Part shown: positions 15,431-23,357 of the stretch, piece after piece
Layout: each line of letters begins with the position of its first letter
Numbering within the stretch: position 1 is the first letter of the stretch
From: Mycolicibacter heraklionensis
GTDB lineage: Bacteria > Actinomycetota > Actinomycetes > Mycobacteriales > Mycobacteriaceae
Direction: 5' to 3'
DNA: 64,000 bases
NCBI RefSeq assembly: GCF_001021505.1
Contig: NZ_LDPO01000007.1
Location: forward strand, 62,001-126,000
The notes under the pieces: model-generated
What the model was told of the DNA's origin: nothing
The model's input: only the letters and a program-made list of their open reading frames with translations
The model's database searches: none
Made by a program: the position numbers and the translations under genes

Positions 15431-16120
15431 ATGCTTGCCGCCATGCTGATCAGCCTGGGCGTGGTCTTCCTCGCCGAACTCGGCGACAAATCGCAGCTGA
15501 TCACCATGACCTACGCGCTGCGGCACCGCTGGTGGGTGGTTCTCAGTGGAGTGGCTATCGCGGCATTCGCCATCCATGGGATCTCGGTGACGGTGGGGCA
15601 CTTCCTCGGGCTGACGTTGCCGGCCCGCCCGATCGCCGCCGTCGCCGGCGTCGCCTTCATCGGTTTCGCGGCGTGGACCTGGCGTGAGGGAACCAACTCC
15701 GCACCCGGGGAAGCCACCGTCCGCGAGCCTCGATTCGTGCTGTTCGCGGTGGTGTCCTCGGTGCTGTTGGCCGAGCTCGGCGACAAGACGATGTTGGCGA
15801 CTGTCGCGCTGGCCAGCGACCGCAACTGGCTGGGCGTGTGGCTCGGTGCGACGGCCGGGATGGTGCTGGCCGACGCGGTCGCGATCGCGGCGGGGACGGT
15901 GCTGCACCGTCGGTTGCCCGAACACTTGCTGCATGCCGCGGCCGGACTGCTCTTCCTGGCGTGCGGCCTGTGGATCCTCTTCGATGAGGCGCTGGGCTGG
16001 CGGCCGGTGGCCATCACCGCGGTCGCCGGACTGGTTTCGGTGGCATCGGGATCGGCGCTGTGGCGGGCTTCCCTCCGCTGTTCCGGACAGACCGCCGGAG
16101 ACGATTCCACCACTCGGTAG
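15431..16120 (+). CDS. TMEM165/GDT1 (UPF0016) family cation exporter
   Basis: A 229-aa membrane protein with six to seven helices carries the two diagnostic ELGDK motifs (AELGDKSQL near residue 16 and AELGDKTML near residue 115). The two halves are inverted homologous repeats. Bacterial members (MneA type) export Mn2+ and the eukaryotic ones handle Ca2+/Mn2+ in the Golgi. Export of manganese across the plasma membrane is the best guess. The start could be ATG 15431 or ATG 15443. No yybP-ykoY manganese riboswitch is recognisable in the 122-nt leader. Confidence 0.87.
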   Translation: MLAAMLISLGVVFLAELGDKSQLITMTYALRHRWWVVLSGVAIAAFAIHGISVTVGHFLGLTLPARPIAAVAGVAFIGFAAWTWREGTNSAPGEATVREPRFVLFAVVSSVLLAELGDKTMLATVALASDRNWLGVWLGATAGMVLADAVAIAAGTVLHRRLPEHLLHAAAGLLFLACGLWILFDEALGWRPVAITAVAGLVSVASGSALWRASLRCSGQTAGDDSTTR

Positions 16121-16376
16121 CAAATCTCTCAGACAGCCCAACGCGCGGTGGAAACTTCACTTACCCGGAGGGGCTTCCAGTAGCGAGGACTAACGGGGTG
16201 ATGTTGGTGGGTCTCTTCGTTCACCGATGACGACGCAATTGTGCTTGGTACGACAAGAAAATCCGGCCACAGCGATCTCTACGGTACGCCGAATGAACTG
16301 CACCAAGCCCGATCTCGTGGTTCAAGATCGAATTCGCTCCGGAAACACCCTTGGTTGTGTCGGTAACTATCGCTAC

Positions 16377-16394
16377 GATGATCAGCAAATCATC
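16377..16394. promoter_or_regulatory. Candidate EspR autoregulatory site
   Basis: The inverted repeat GATGAT-n6-ATCATC encloses CAGCAAA, whose complement TTTGCTG fits the reported EspR half-site TTTGC(T/C)(G/A). It lies 68 nt before the espR start. Apart from this, 16121-16461 holds no recognisable gene. Confidence 0.35.
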
Positions 16395-16461
16395 AGGCGC
16401 TACCGCTTCCCCCTCGCGGAGCGCCTGTCGGTCGCCTGCCTACCCCCTGGAGGTCCTATCG

Positions 16462-16860
16462 ATGAGCGCGACGTTCGCTGTCCGCTTGAATCGCCTTTTC
16501 GATGTGGTCTATCCACCCGGCCGCGGACCGCATACGTCCGCCGAGGTAATCGCGGCACTCAAAGCGGAGGGCGTCACGATGTCGGCCCCCTACCTCTCGC
16601 AGTTGCGCTCGGGCAACCGGACGAACCCGTCCACCGCCACCATGACAGCGCTGGCCAACTTCTTCCGGATCAAACCGGCGTTCTTCACCGACGACGACTA
16701 CTACGCCAAGCTCGACGCCGAGTTGTCGTGGCTGGACAGCATCCGCGACGCCGGGGTGCGGCGCATCGCGACCCAGGCCGTCGGGCTCTCGCCCGAGGCC
16801 CAGGAGGACGTCCTGGCCCGCATCGATGAGCTCCGCCGCAAGGAGCACCTCAGCGCCTGA
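16462..16860 (+). CDS. espR: Nucleoid-associated regulator EspR
   Basis: A 132-aa DNA-binding protein, identical in length to M. tuberculosis EspR (Rv3849). The N-terminal helix-turn-helix covers about residues 1-85 (MSATFAVRLNRLFDVVYPPG, later SAPYLSQLRSGNRTNPS as recognition region). The C-terminal dimerisation helices cover 90-132. EspR activates the espACD locus for ESX-1 and binds widely on the chromosome. The start is the internal ATG 16462, and upstream in-frame codons are not protein-like. Confidence 0.95.
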   Translation: MSATFAVRLNRLFDVVYPPGRGPHTSAEVIAALKAEGVTMSAPYLSQLRSGNRTNPSTATMTALANFFRIKPAFFTDDDYYAKLDAELSWLDSIRDAGVRRIATQAVGLSPEAQEDVLARIDELRRKEHLSA

Positions 16861-16924
16861 GGCGCCGGCGCCGCGATTAGGGTGGCTTCATCGGTTCCAG
16901 CGAGACACCGGGGAGGCGGCCGCG

Positions 16925-17593
16925 ATGGGCCTGTTCAGAAAACGCAAGAGCCGCGCGACCCGACGTGCCGAAGCACGGGCGCTGAAGGCCGGCGCCAAAC
17001 TCGAGGCGCGGCTGGCCGCCAAGGGCGAGGCGAAACGCTTCAAGGCCACCCAGCGCGCGGACGCCCGCGCACTGAAAGCCCAGATCAAGTCGGACCGTAA
17101 CCGCGACCGCACCGCGCGCAAGGCCGCCGAAAGCCAACTCAAAGCCGCCCGCGACGGCCGGATTCTCTCGCCCGCCCGCGTCCGCCGGACGCTGGTGGTG
17201 ACCAGAATGCTGGCGCCTGTCATCGTGCCGCTGGTGTACCGGGCCGCGATGGCTGTGCGCGGCCTGATCGACGAGCAGCGCGCCGCCCAGCTCGGGGTGC
17301 CGGTGGCTCGCATCGGCGAGTTCTCCGGACCCGCAAAAAACACCGCCCGGCTCTCGGCGCGGATCGCCGGGGCGGAGAAGACCCTGCGCCTGGTCCAAGA
17401 CCGCAAGCCCAAGGACTCCGAGACCAAGCAGTTCGTCTCGGCGATCACCGAACGGTTGTCGGACCTGTCGACGGCCGTGACCGCCATCGAGACCATGCCG
17501 GGAGATCGTCGCCGAGTCGCCTCCGCCTCGATCAGCGACCAGCTCGATGGGATCGACGCCGATCTGATGGCCCGGCTGGGGCTGCCGTCATGA
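16925..17593 (+). CDS. DUF6474-type conserved protein (Rv3850-like)
   Basis: A 222-aa protein. Residues 1-80 are extremely rich in Lys/Arg/Ala, beginning MGLFRKRKSR and predicted long helix or coiled coil. There is a hydrophobic stretch near 85-105 (MLAPVIVPLVYRAAMAVRGL) and a helical C-terminus. The basic part could bind nucleic acid or acidic lipids, which would suit its place between espR and hns, but no function is known. ATG 16925 gives the family start. Its stop overlaps the YcnI gene by 4 bp (ATGA). Confidence 0.82.
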   Translation: MGLFRKRKSRATRRAEARALKAGAKLEARLAAKGEAKRFKATQRADARALKAQIKSDRNRDRTARKAAESQLKAARDGRILSPARVRRTLVVTRMLAPVIVPLVYRAAMAVRGLIDEQRAAQLGVPVARIGEFSGPAKNTARLSARIAGAEKTLRLVQDRKPKDSETKQFVSAITERLSDLSTAVTAIETMPGDRRRVASASISDQLDGIDADLMARLGLPS

Positions 17594-18267
17594 GCGCTCG
17601 GATGCGCGCGTGCGCGCTGGCCGCGGCGATCACCGCAGGCTTCTTTGCCGGCGCCGCACCAGCCTGGGCGCATGTCCACGCCAGCAGCCCCGGCGCGGTG
17701 CGCGGCGGGGTTGCGATGGTCACCTTCGAGGTCCCCAACGAGTCGCCGAGCGGTTCTGCCACAACGGAACTCACGGTGACACTGCCCGACGTGGCCTCGG
17801 CTCGCACCGAAACCAAGCCCGGTTGGACAGCACGTCTGGACCGCGACCCCAAGTCCGGGGCGGTGCGCTCGGTGACCTGGACAGCCACCGCCGGAGCCGG
17901 CATCGGCGCCGACCAGTTCGGGCTTTTCCGGATCGCGATGAGACTGCCCGATGCCGACACGGTGGACTTCCCGTCGGCACAGCGATACGCCGACGGCACC
18001 GAGGTGCGCTGGGACCAGACGCCCCCGCCGGGCGGCGGCGAGGCGGAGCACCCGGTGCCCACACTGCAGCTGGGGACCGGCCCGGCGTCGGCAGCCGAGC
18101 ACCACGCCCAGCACCCGGAGCCGGCTGTCTCCGCCGGTCCGGCGCCGGAGGTCGAACCCGAGGCCAGCGAGCATCACGCCGACAATCCGGCCCGGCTGCT
18201 CGGCGGCGCCGCACTGCTGGTCGCCGCGCTGGCGGCCACGATCGCCCTGGGCAGGCGGCGGGCGTGA
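17590..18267 (+). CDS. YcnI-family (DUF1775) copper-associated exported protein
   Basis: A 225-aa protein with a signal peptide cleaved near residue 27 (AWA|HVHASSP). The mature protein therefore begins with His, as copper-binding YcnI proteins do. The DUF1775 beta domain covers about 28-150 (FEVPNESPSGSATTELTV is typical). A His-rich linker (EHHAQHPE, EHHADNP) and a C-terminal membrane helix with an RRR tail anchor it. It is followed by a CopC gene with a 4-bp overlap, so the pair probably handles copper at the outer face of the membrane. Confidence 0.88.
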   Translation: MSARMRACALAAAITAGFFAGAAPAWAHVHASSPGAVRGGVAMVTFEVPNESPSGSATTELTVTLPDVASARTETKPGWTARLDRDPKSGAVRSVTWTATAGAGIGADQFGLFRIAMRLPDADTVDFPSAQRYADGTEVRWDQTPPPGGGEAEHPVPTLQLGTGPASAAEHHAQHPEPAVSAGPAPEVEPEASEHHADNPARLLGGAALLVAALAATIALGRRRA

Positions 18268-18800
18268 GGCGGGCGTTGCGCGGCGTACTGGCGGGCGTGT
18301 TCCTGCTGGGGATGCTGTTCGCGGCCAACGGGGTAGCCGCCGCGCATGCGGTGCTGGTGTCGACGGACCCGGCCCGTGGCGCGGAGCTGTCGCGTGGGCC
18401 GGAACGCGTCAGCGCCACCTTCAACGAGCAACTTCAGTCCGACTTCGCGGCCATGACGGTAGTGGGTCCCGACGGGCATCTGTGGTCCACCGGGGACACT
18501 CGGGTGGACGGCGCGGTCGCCAGCGTCGCGGTGCGTCCGCTGGGACCCACTGGCACCTACACCGTCCACTATCGGGTCACCTCCGCCGACGGGCACGTGG
18601 TGTCCGGTTCGTGGCCGTTCCAGCTGACGGTAGCCGGCAACGGGGAGCCGGGCCCGGCTGTCACCGACCGCAATGACGCGGCACCCGCCATTCCGCGCCG
18701 CCACGCCGATCCCCAGGGCGACCTGCCGATTTGGCCGTTCGTTGCCGGCGCGGTGGCGCTCGTCGGGGCCGGTCTGTGGCTCAACCGGCCTCGATCCTGA
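18264..18800 (+). CDS. CopC-domain copper-binding exported protein
   Basis: A 178-aa protein starting at GTG 18264 (overlapping the YcnI stop). The signal peptide ends AAA|HAVLVSTDP, giving the N-terminal His that is the CopC copper ligand. SADGHVVSGSWPFQL carries the second conserved Asp-x-His element. A C-terminal membrane helix (WPFVAGAVALVGAGLWL) tethers it outside. It is the partner of the YcnI-like protein, and no CopD domain is encoded nearby. Confidence 0.9.
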   Translation: MRRALRGVLAGVFLLGMLFAANGVAAAHAVLVSTDPARGAELSRGPERVSATFNEQLQSDFAAMTVVGPDGHLWSTGDTRVDGAVASVAVRPLGPTGTYTVHYRVTSADGHVVSGSWPFQLTVAGNGEPGPAVTDRNDAAPAIPRRHADPQGDLPIWPFVAGAVALVGAGLWLNRPRS

Positions 18801-18902
18801 CTTCTGGCCGGCGCCCACCGCTGGCAGATGCTGGCATGATGGGAACGTTGCCGGTGTCGCCGAGTTGATCCGAGACGAGAACCCCGCCAGAGGAGCTGCC
18901 GT

Positions 18903-19382
18903 ATGACCGAACCGCAAGGCCAGCCCGACCACGAGTCCGCCGCTTCGCCCGAACCGGTGGCGCCAGCCGGCGCTGACCTGCCGGCCGACCCGCAGGCCCC
19001 GGCGCCGCCGAAGCCTCCCGCGAAGAAGGCCGCCGCCAAGAAGGCACCGGCTAAAAAGGCCGCCGCCAAGAAAGCTCCGGCCAAGGCCGCCAAGAAGGCA
19101 CCGGTGAAAAAGGCGCCCGCCAAGAGTGCACCCGCGGCGCCGGCCCCGACCCCCACGGCTCCCACCCCGCCCGCGGTCGCCGCCAACGGCTCGGGCCAAC
19201 TCGCTGAGCGCGCCAAAGAAGCGGCTGCCCAGGCGAAGTCCACGGTGGACACCGCCCCCAACCCGCTGAGCCCGTCAGCGTCACCGGCACGACGTTCGCC
19301 CGGCCCGCTGCTGGCCGCCGGAATCCTCGGAGTGCTTGCACTGCTGCTGCTTCGCCGGCTGCGGCGCGCGCGCCGAGGCTGA
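18903..19382 (+). CDS. hns: H-NS-like histone protein with membrane anchor (Rv3852-like)
   Basis: A 159-aa protein. Residues 1-38 are acidic and Pro-rich. Residues 39-78 are tandem PAKKAAAKKAPAKKA-type histone-H1-like repeats. Residues 80-130 are a flexible Pro/Ala linker. Residues 136-150 form a membrane helix followed by RRLRRARRG. In M. tuberculosis Rv3852 binds DNA and sits at the membrane. Start ATG 18903 follows AGGAGCTGCC. It lies just before rraA (6-bp gap). Confidence 0.88.
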   Translation: MTEPQGQPDHESAASPEPVAPAGADLPADPQAPAPPKPPAKKAAAKKAPAKKAAAKKAPAKAAKKAPVKKAPAKSAPAAPAPTPTAPTPPAVAANGSGQLAERAKEAAAQAKSTVDTAPNPLSPSASPARRSPGPLLAAGILGVLALLLLRRLRRARRG

Positions 19383-19388
19383 CCGGCG

Positions 19389-19862
19389 GTGACCGCCCGC
19401 TTCCGGCCGACCGCTGACCTGGTCGACGAGGTCGGCCCGGACGTACGCAGCTGCGACGTTCAGTTCCGCCAGCTCGGCGGCCGCACCGAATTCGCCGGGC
19501 GCATCAGCACCGTGCGCTGCTTCCAGGACAACGCACTGCTCAAATCGGTGCTCTCCGAGCCGGGCGACGGCGGGGTGCTGGTGATCGATGGCGGCGGCTC
19601 GCTGCACACCGCGCTGGTCGGTGACGTCATCGCCGAGTTGGCCCGCAGCAACGGATGGGCGGGGCTGATCGTGCACGGTGCGGTGCGCGACGCCTCGACT
19701 CTGCGCACCCTCGACATCGGCATTAAGGCGCTGGGCACCAATCCCCGCAAGAGCACCAAGACCGGCGCCGGCGAGCGCGACGTCGTCGTCGAGTTCGGCG
19801 GCATCGCCTTCGTGCCCGGCGCGATCGCGCACAGCGACGACGACGGCATCGTCGTCGTCTAG
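19389..19862 (+). CDS. rraA: RraA-family protein (RNase E inhibitor / former MenG)
   Basis: This 157-aa protein is identical in length to Rv3853. The phosphate-binding-like loop [20 protein letters not shown] and GAVRDAS are the family core. RraA binds RNase E in E. coli, and related proteins act as oxaloacetate decarboxylase or HMG aldolase. The old MenG (methyltransferase) label is unsupported by structure. GTG start. It is probably co-transcribed with hns upstream and yggS downstream (11-bp gap). Confidence 0.93.
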   Translation: MTARFRPTADLVDEVGPDVRSCDVQFRQLGGRTEFAGRISTVRCFQDNALLKSVLSEPGDGGVLVIDGGGSLHTALVGDVIAELARSNGWAGLIVHGAVRDASTLRTLDIGIKALGTNPRKSTKTGAGERDVVVEFGGIAFVPGAIAHSDDDGIVVV

Positions 19863-19873
19863 GACGGCACCTG

Positions 19874-20593
19874 ATGGACGCGACCTTGCGGACGCGCTGG
19901 GAGCAGCTCCGCGCGCGCGTCGACGACGCGTGCCGTGCCGCGGGGCGTTTGCCGAGCGATGTCGACGTGCTGCCGGTGAGCAAGACCTTCGGTCCCGAGC
20001 TGATCCGAGAAGCGGTCGGCCTGGGCTTGCACCGGTTCGGCGAGAACAAGGTCCAAGAGATCAAGGACAAGGCCGGGCCGCTGGCCGACTGCGGGATCGA
20101 CTGGGTGATGATCGGGCACCTGCAGACCAACAAAGCCGGCGTGGTGGCGCGGCTGGCCGCCGAGGTGCAGTCCCTGGACCGTCCCAAGCTGGCCGTGGCG
20201 CTGGACCGCCACCTGCGCGCCGAGAACCGCGTCATCGACGTGCTGGTACAGGTCAAGACCTCCGACGAGCCCAGCAAGTACGGCCTGGATCCCGACCAAC
20301 TGCTGCCGTTCCTCGATGAGCTGGCCGGCTACTCCACTATGCGGGTGCGCGGTTTGATGACGCTGGCCATCAACACCGCCGATCCCGGCACGGTCCGCGG
20401 CTGCTTCCGCCGGCTGCGGGTGCTCCGGGACACCGCGGCCGAACACGGCCACCACCTGCCGAGGTTGTCGATGGGGATGAGCGGCGACTTCGCGCTGGCG
20501 ATCGCCGAGGGCGCCACCGAAGTACGGATCGGGACCGCGCTGTTCGGGTCCCGACCGTACCCCGACTCCTACTATTGGCCGGAGCGCCGCTAG
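19874..20593 (+). CDS. YggS/PROSC-family PLP-binding protein
   Basis: A 239-aa alanine-racemase-like TIM barrel binding pyridoxal phosphate. The Lys is in LPVSKTFG near residue 37. Later motifs are GENKVQEIKDK, WVMIGHLQTNK and LSMGMSGDFALAIAEGATEVRIG with the phosphate-binding Gly/Ser. These proteins control PLP and amino-acid homeostasis rather than racemise. A second YggS is expected in the division cluster (Rv2148c), so this would be a paralogue. It is absent from this position in M. tuberculosis as I recall. Confidence 0.92.
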   Translation: MDATLRTRWEQLRARVDDACRAAGRLPSDVDVLPVSKTFGPELIREAVGLGLHRFGENKVQEIKDKAGPLADCGIDWVMIGHLQTNKAGVVARLAAEVQSLDRPKLAVALDRHLRAENRVIDVLVQVKTSDEPSKYGLDPDQLLPFLDELAGYSTMRVRGLMTLAINTADPGTVRGCFRRLRVLRDTAAEHGHHLPRLSMGMSGDFALAIAEGATEVRIGTALFGSRPYPDSYYWPERR

Positions 20594-20607
20594 GAGATGG
20601 CGGCGAC

Positions 20608-20627
20608 CCTCCCCCGCAAGCGGGAGG
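20608..20627. repeat. Hairpin in a probable dispersed mycobacterial repeat
   Basis: CCTCCCCCGCAAGCGGGAGG forms a stem with a 2-nt bulge between the convergent yggS and ethA genes. The surrounding ACCCTCCCCC...GAGGTGCCCCCA resembles a short repeat I associate with several mycobacterial genomes. It may double as a bidirectional terminator. Confidence 0.4.
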
Positions 20628-20667
20628 TGCCCCCATTCGCCCGGCTCCGCCGTCCTCGCGATCGCCG

Positions 20668-22137
20668 CTAGGCGCTTACCGCGGCGCGGTGCTTGCTGAA
20701 CTGCAGCGACTTCTCGTCCACCTTGCCGTACCGGATCAGCCGCAGGTCCAGCAGATAGTTCTGCTTGAGCCGCCACGGGGCCTCGGAACCGGACCGGGGC
20801 AGAGTGTCCATCGCCCGGCGGAAGTACCCGGGGCTGAAGTCCATGAACGGCCGCTCCTCCACCGCATCGCCGGGGTGCTGGGCCTCGACCCGGTCGAAGC
20901 CGTGCTCGTCCATGTAGTTGAGCACCCGGCAGACGAACTCCGAGACCAGGTCGGCCTTGAGCGTCCAGGACGCGTTGGTGTAGCCGAAGCTGACGGCCGC
21001 GTTGGGCACGCCGGAGAACATCAGGCCCTTGTAGGTCATGGTCTTGGGGAGCTCGATGGCCTGGCCGTTGCGCGACAGCGTCGCACCGCCCAACAGCTGC
21101 ATGTTCAGGCCGGTCGCGGTGATGATGATGTCGGCCTCGAGTTCCTGCCCGGAGTCCAGCAGGATCCCGGTCTTGGTGAACTTCGCGATGGTGTCGGTGA
21201 CCACGTCGGCCTTACCGTCGCGGATGGTCTTGAACAGATCACCGTTGGGCGCCAGGCACAGCCGCTCGTCCCACGGGTTGTACCGCGGGCCGAAGTGCTT
21301 CTGCACGTCATAGCCCTCCGGCAACCGGTGCTTGGCCATCGTCATCAGCGTCTTGCGCATGTACTGCGGGAACTTCCGCGACAACTGGTACTGGAAGGTG
21401 CTGAACCCGATGGCCTTCCAGCGGTTGACGAAGTGCGCCGCCTTCTTCGGCAGGAACCGGTTGGCCTGCACCGCGATGGGGTCCACCAGCGGCAGCGCCC
21501 CGACGTAGGTCGGCGAGCGCTGCAACATCGTCACATGCCCGGCCCCGGAGTTGGCCAGCGCGGGAATCAGTGTCACCGCAGTGGCGCCGCTGCCGATCAC
21601 CACGATCTTCTTACCGGCGTAGTCCAGATCCTCCGGCCAGTGCTGCGGGTGGACGATGGTGCCGGCGAAGTCCTCCGAGCCCGGGAACTCCGGCGAATAG
21701 CCCTCCTCGTAGTTGTAATAACCGCTGCACGCGAACACGAACGACGCGGTGATCTGCTCCTGCTGGCCGTTGTTGTCAACGGTCACCGTCCACTGGTTCT
21801 CGTCGTCGGACCAATCGGCGGCGACCACCCGGTGGCGGTAGCGGATGTGCTTGTCGATGCCGTTCTCGACGGCCGCCTCATTGATGTAGTTCCAGATGTC
21901 CGCCCCTTCGGCGATCGAGTGGGCCGACCGCCACGGCTTGAACCGGAAACCGAGGGTGAACATGTCGGAGTCCGAGCGGATGCCCGGGTACTTGAACAGA
22001 TCCCACGTGCCGCCGAGGTTGTCCCGGCCCTCCAGAATGACGTAGCTCTTGTTCGGGCAGCGGTTCTGCAGGTGCCAGGCCGCGCTGATACCGGAGATGC
22101 CGGCGCCGACGATCACAACATCGAGGTGTTCAGTCAT
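20668..22137 (-). CDS. ethA: Baeyer-Villiger monooxygenase EthA
   Basis: A 489-aa flavin monooxygenase, the same length as M. tuberculosis EthA. The FAD-binding Rossmann motif VIVGAGISGISAAWHL is at residues 8-23. The Baeyer-Villiger fingerprint FAGTIVHPQHWP is near 157-168, and the NADPH-binding VVIGSGATAVTL follows. It oxidises ketones in vitro and activates the thioamide prodrugs ethionamide and prothionamide in M. tuberculosis. The natural substrate is uncertain, and mycolate-related lipids have been proposed. It is divergent from ethR with a 76-bp shared promoter region. Confidence 0.95.
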   Translation of the reverse strand: MTEHLDVVIVGAGISGISAAWHLQNRCPNKSYVILEGRDNLGGTWDLFKYPGIRSDSDMFTLGFRFKPWRSAHSIAEGADIWNYINEAAVENGIDKHIRYRHRVVAADWSDDENQWTVTVDNNGQQEQITASFVFACSGYYNYEEGYSPEFPGSEDFAGTIVHPQHWPEDLDYAGKKIVVIGSGATAVTLIPALANSGAGHVTMLQRSPTYVGALPLVDPIAVQANRFLPKKAAHFVNRWKAIGFSTFQYQLSRKFPQYMRKTLMTMAKHRLPEGYDVQKHFGPRYNPWDERLCLAPNGDLFKTIRDGKADVVTDTIAKFTKTGILLDSGQELEADIIITATGLNMQLLGGATLSRNGQAIELPKTMTYKGLMFSGVPNAAVSFGYTNASWTLKADLVSEFVCRVLNYMDEHGFDRVEAQHPGDAVEERPFMDFSPGYFRRAMDTLPRSGSEAPWRLKQNYLLDLRLIRYGKVDEKSLQFSKHRAAVSA

Positions 22138-22148
22138 GGCGCCAGATT

Positions 22149-22185
22149 ATCAACGGTGTGTCGAGTGAGTCAACACCCTGTTGAT
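22149..22185. promoter_or_regulatory. ethA-ethR intergenic operator (probable EthR site)
   Basis: ATCAAC (22149-22154) and GTTGAT (22180-22185) frame a region with repeated GTGTCGA, GTCAACA and ATCGAC blocks. The arrangement resembles the long EthR operator between ethA and ethR of M. tuberculosis, where several repressor dimers bind cooperatively. Confidence 0.6.
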
Positions 22186-22213
22186 TAAATCGACGTCGTG
22201 TAAAGTAGCCGCC

Positions 22214-22849
22214 ATGGCCAGCCCAAATGCGACCCGTCATGGGCGCCGTGCAGCGCGGCCGTCCGGCGACGATCGGGAACTCGCGATCCTGGCCACGGCC
22301 GAGCGGCTGCTCGAGCAGCGTCCCCTGGCCGAGATCTCGGTCGACGACCTGGCCAAGGGCGCGGGGATCTCGCGACCCACTTTCTACTTCTATTTCAAGT
22401 CCAAGGACGCGGTGCTGCTCTCACTGTTGGAACCGCTGATCGCGGCCGCCGACTCGGAGTTCGTCGGGGCGGTGCAACGGCTGCCCACCGACCCGCGCCG
22501 GATCTGGCGCAGCGGCATCAAGGCGTTCTTCGTCGCGTTCAGCTCGCACCGGGCGATCGCCCGGGCCGGCACCGAGGCGCTGGCCACCAGCCCGGAATTC
22601 AAAGCGATGTGGAATGGCTTCATGCAGCGATGGATCCAGCAGACCGCCGCGATGATCACCGCCGAACGCGAGCGCGGCGCGGCGCCGGCGACCATCGACG
22701 CGCTGGATCTCGCGACGTCGCTGAATCAGATGAACGAACGCACCATGATGGCAGCGCTGGTGGCCGAGCAGCCGTCGGTGCCCCACGAGAAGGTGGTCGA
22801 CACGCTGACCCACGTCTGGGTCAGCAGCATCTACGGTCAGGCGTCCTGA
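22214..22849 (+). CDS. ethR: TetR-family repressor EthR
   Basis: A 211-aa TetR-family regulator. The helix-turn-helix is around residues 40-70 (ISVDDLAKGAGISRPTFYFY). The C-terminal ligand domain retains Trp/Phe-rich helices (RIWRSGIKAFFVAFSSHRAI and MWNGFMQRWIQQ), as in EthR, whose long hydrophobic tunnel binds fatty esters. It represses the divergent ethA. ATG 22214 was chosen because upstream codons lie in the operator region and M. tuberculosis EthR has similar length. Confidence 0.94.
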   Translation: MASPNATRHGRRAARPSGDDRELAILATAERLLEQRPLAEISVDDLAKGAGISRPTFYFYFKSKDAVLLSLLEPLIAAADSEFVGAVQRLPTDPRRIWRSGIKAFFVAFSSHRAIARAGTEALATSPEFKAMWNGFMQRWIQQTAAMITAERERGAAPATIDALDLATSLNQMNERTMMAALVAEQPSVPHEKVVDTLTHVWVSSIYGQAS

Positions 22850-22856
22850 GGCCTGC

Positions 22857-23285
22857 TCAGAACTGAGCGGCGCCGAATCCGGCCAGCAGCACCGAGAAAC
22901 CGCCGATCTCACCCACGATGAGCAACACCATGCCGACGCGCAGGAACCAGCCGCCCGACTCGAATTGGTTCGTGGTGTCGCGCAGTGCGCCGTGCAGCAT
23001 GTAGCTGCCGATCGCGGTGACGAAGAAGTACACCACCACCATCGCCGCGGTCATGTTGACCCAGGTCGGCCAGCCGCTGAGTTCGACGAACACCGCGACC
23101 AACAGCGTGGCGAAGGAGTACATCAGCGCCGCTCGGTGTGCGATGTCAACGTAGACGTGCGCCTGGCGATTCTCCGAGGTGGCGATCTGCTGGTACTTCC
23201 ATACCCCCAGCAGCAGCGCCAGCAGGAAGATCAGGCCGGCCGCCAACAGGGTCACCTTGGTGTCGATCCCCAGGGTTATGTCCAC
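22857..23285 (-). CDS. Four-helix membrane protein of unknown function
   Basis: A 142-aa protein with four predicted membrane helices (about 12-28, 52-68, 75-92, 118-138). A charged loop (KYQQIATSENRQAHVYVDIA) lies between the first two. No transport or enzymatic motif is seen. It is convergent with ethR (7-bp gap) and its promoter is shared with the divergent luciferase-like gene. I cannot assign a family with confidence. Confidence 0.72.
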   Translation of the reverse strand: MDITLGIDTKVTLLAAGLIFLLALLLGVWKYQQIATSENRQAHVYVDIAHRAALMYSFATLLVAVFVELSGWPTWVNMTAAMVVVYFFVTAIGSYMLHGALRDTTNQFESGGWFLRVGMVLLIVGEIGGFSVLLAGFGAAQF

Positions 23286-23357
23286 CGGGTGAGCCTACTT
23301 CCCGCCACCTGAGTTCGCGGATTCACCGACCCGGTGATCGCCGCTAGGCTCGGCGGG

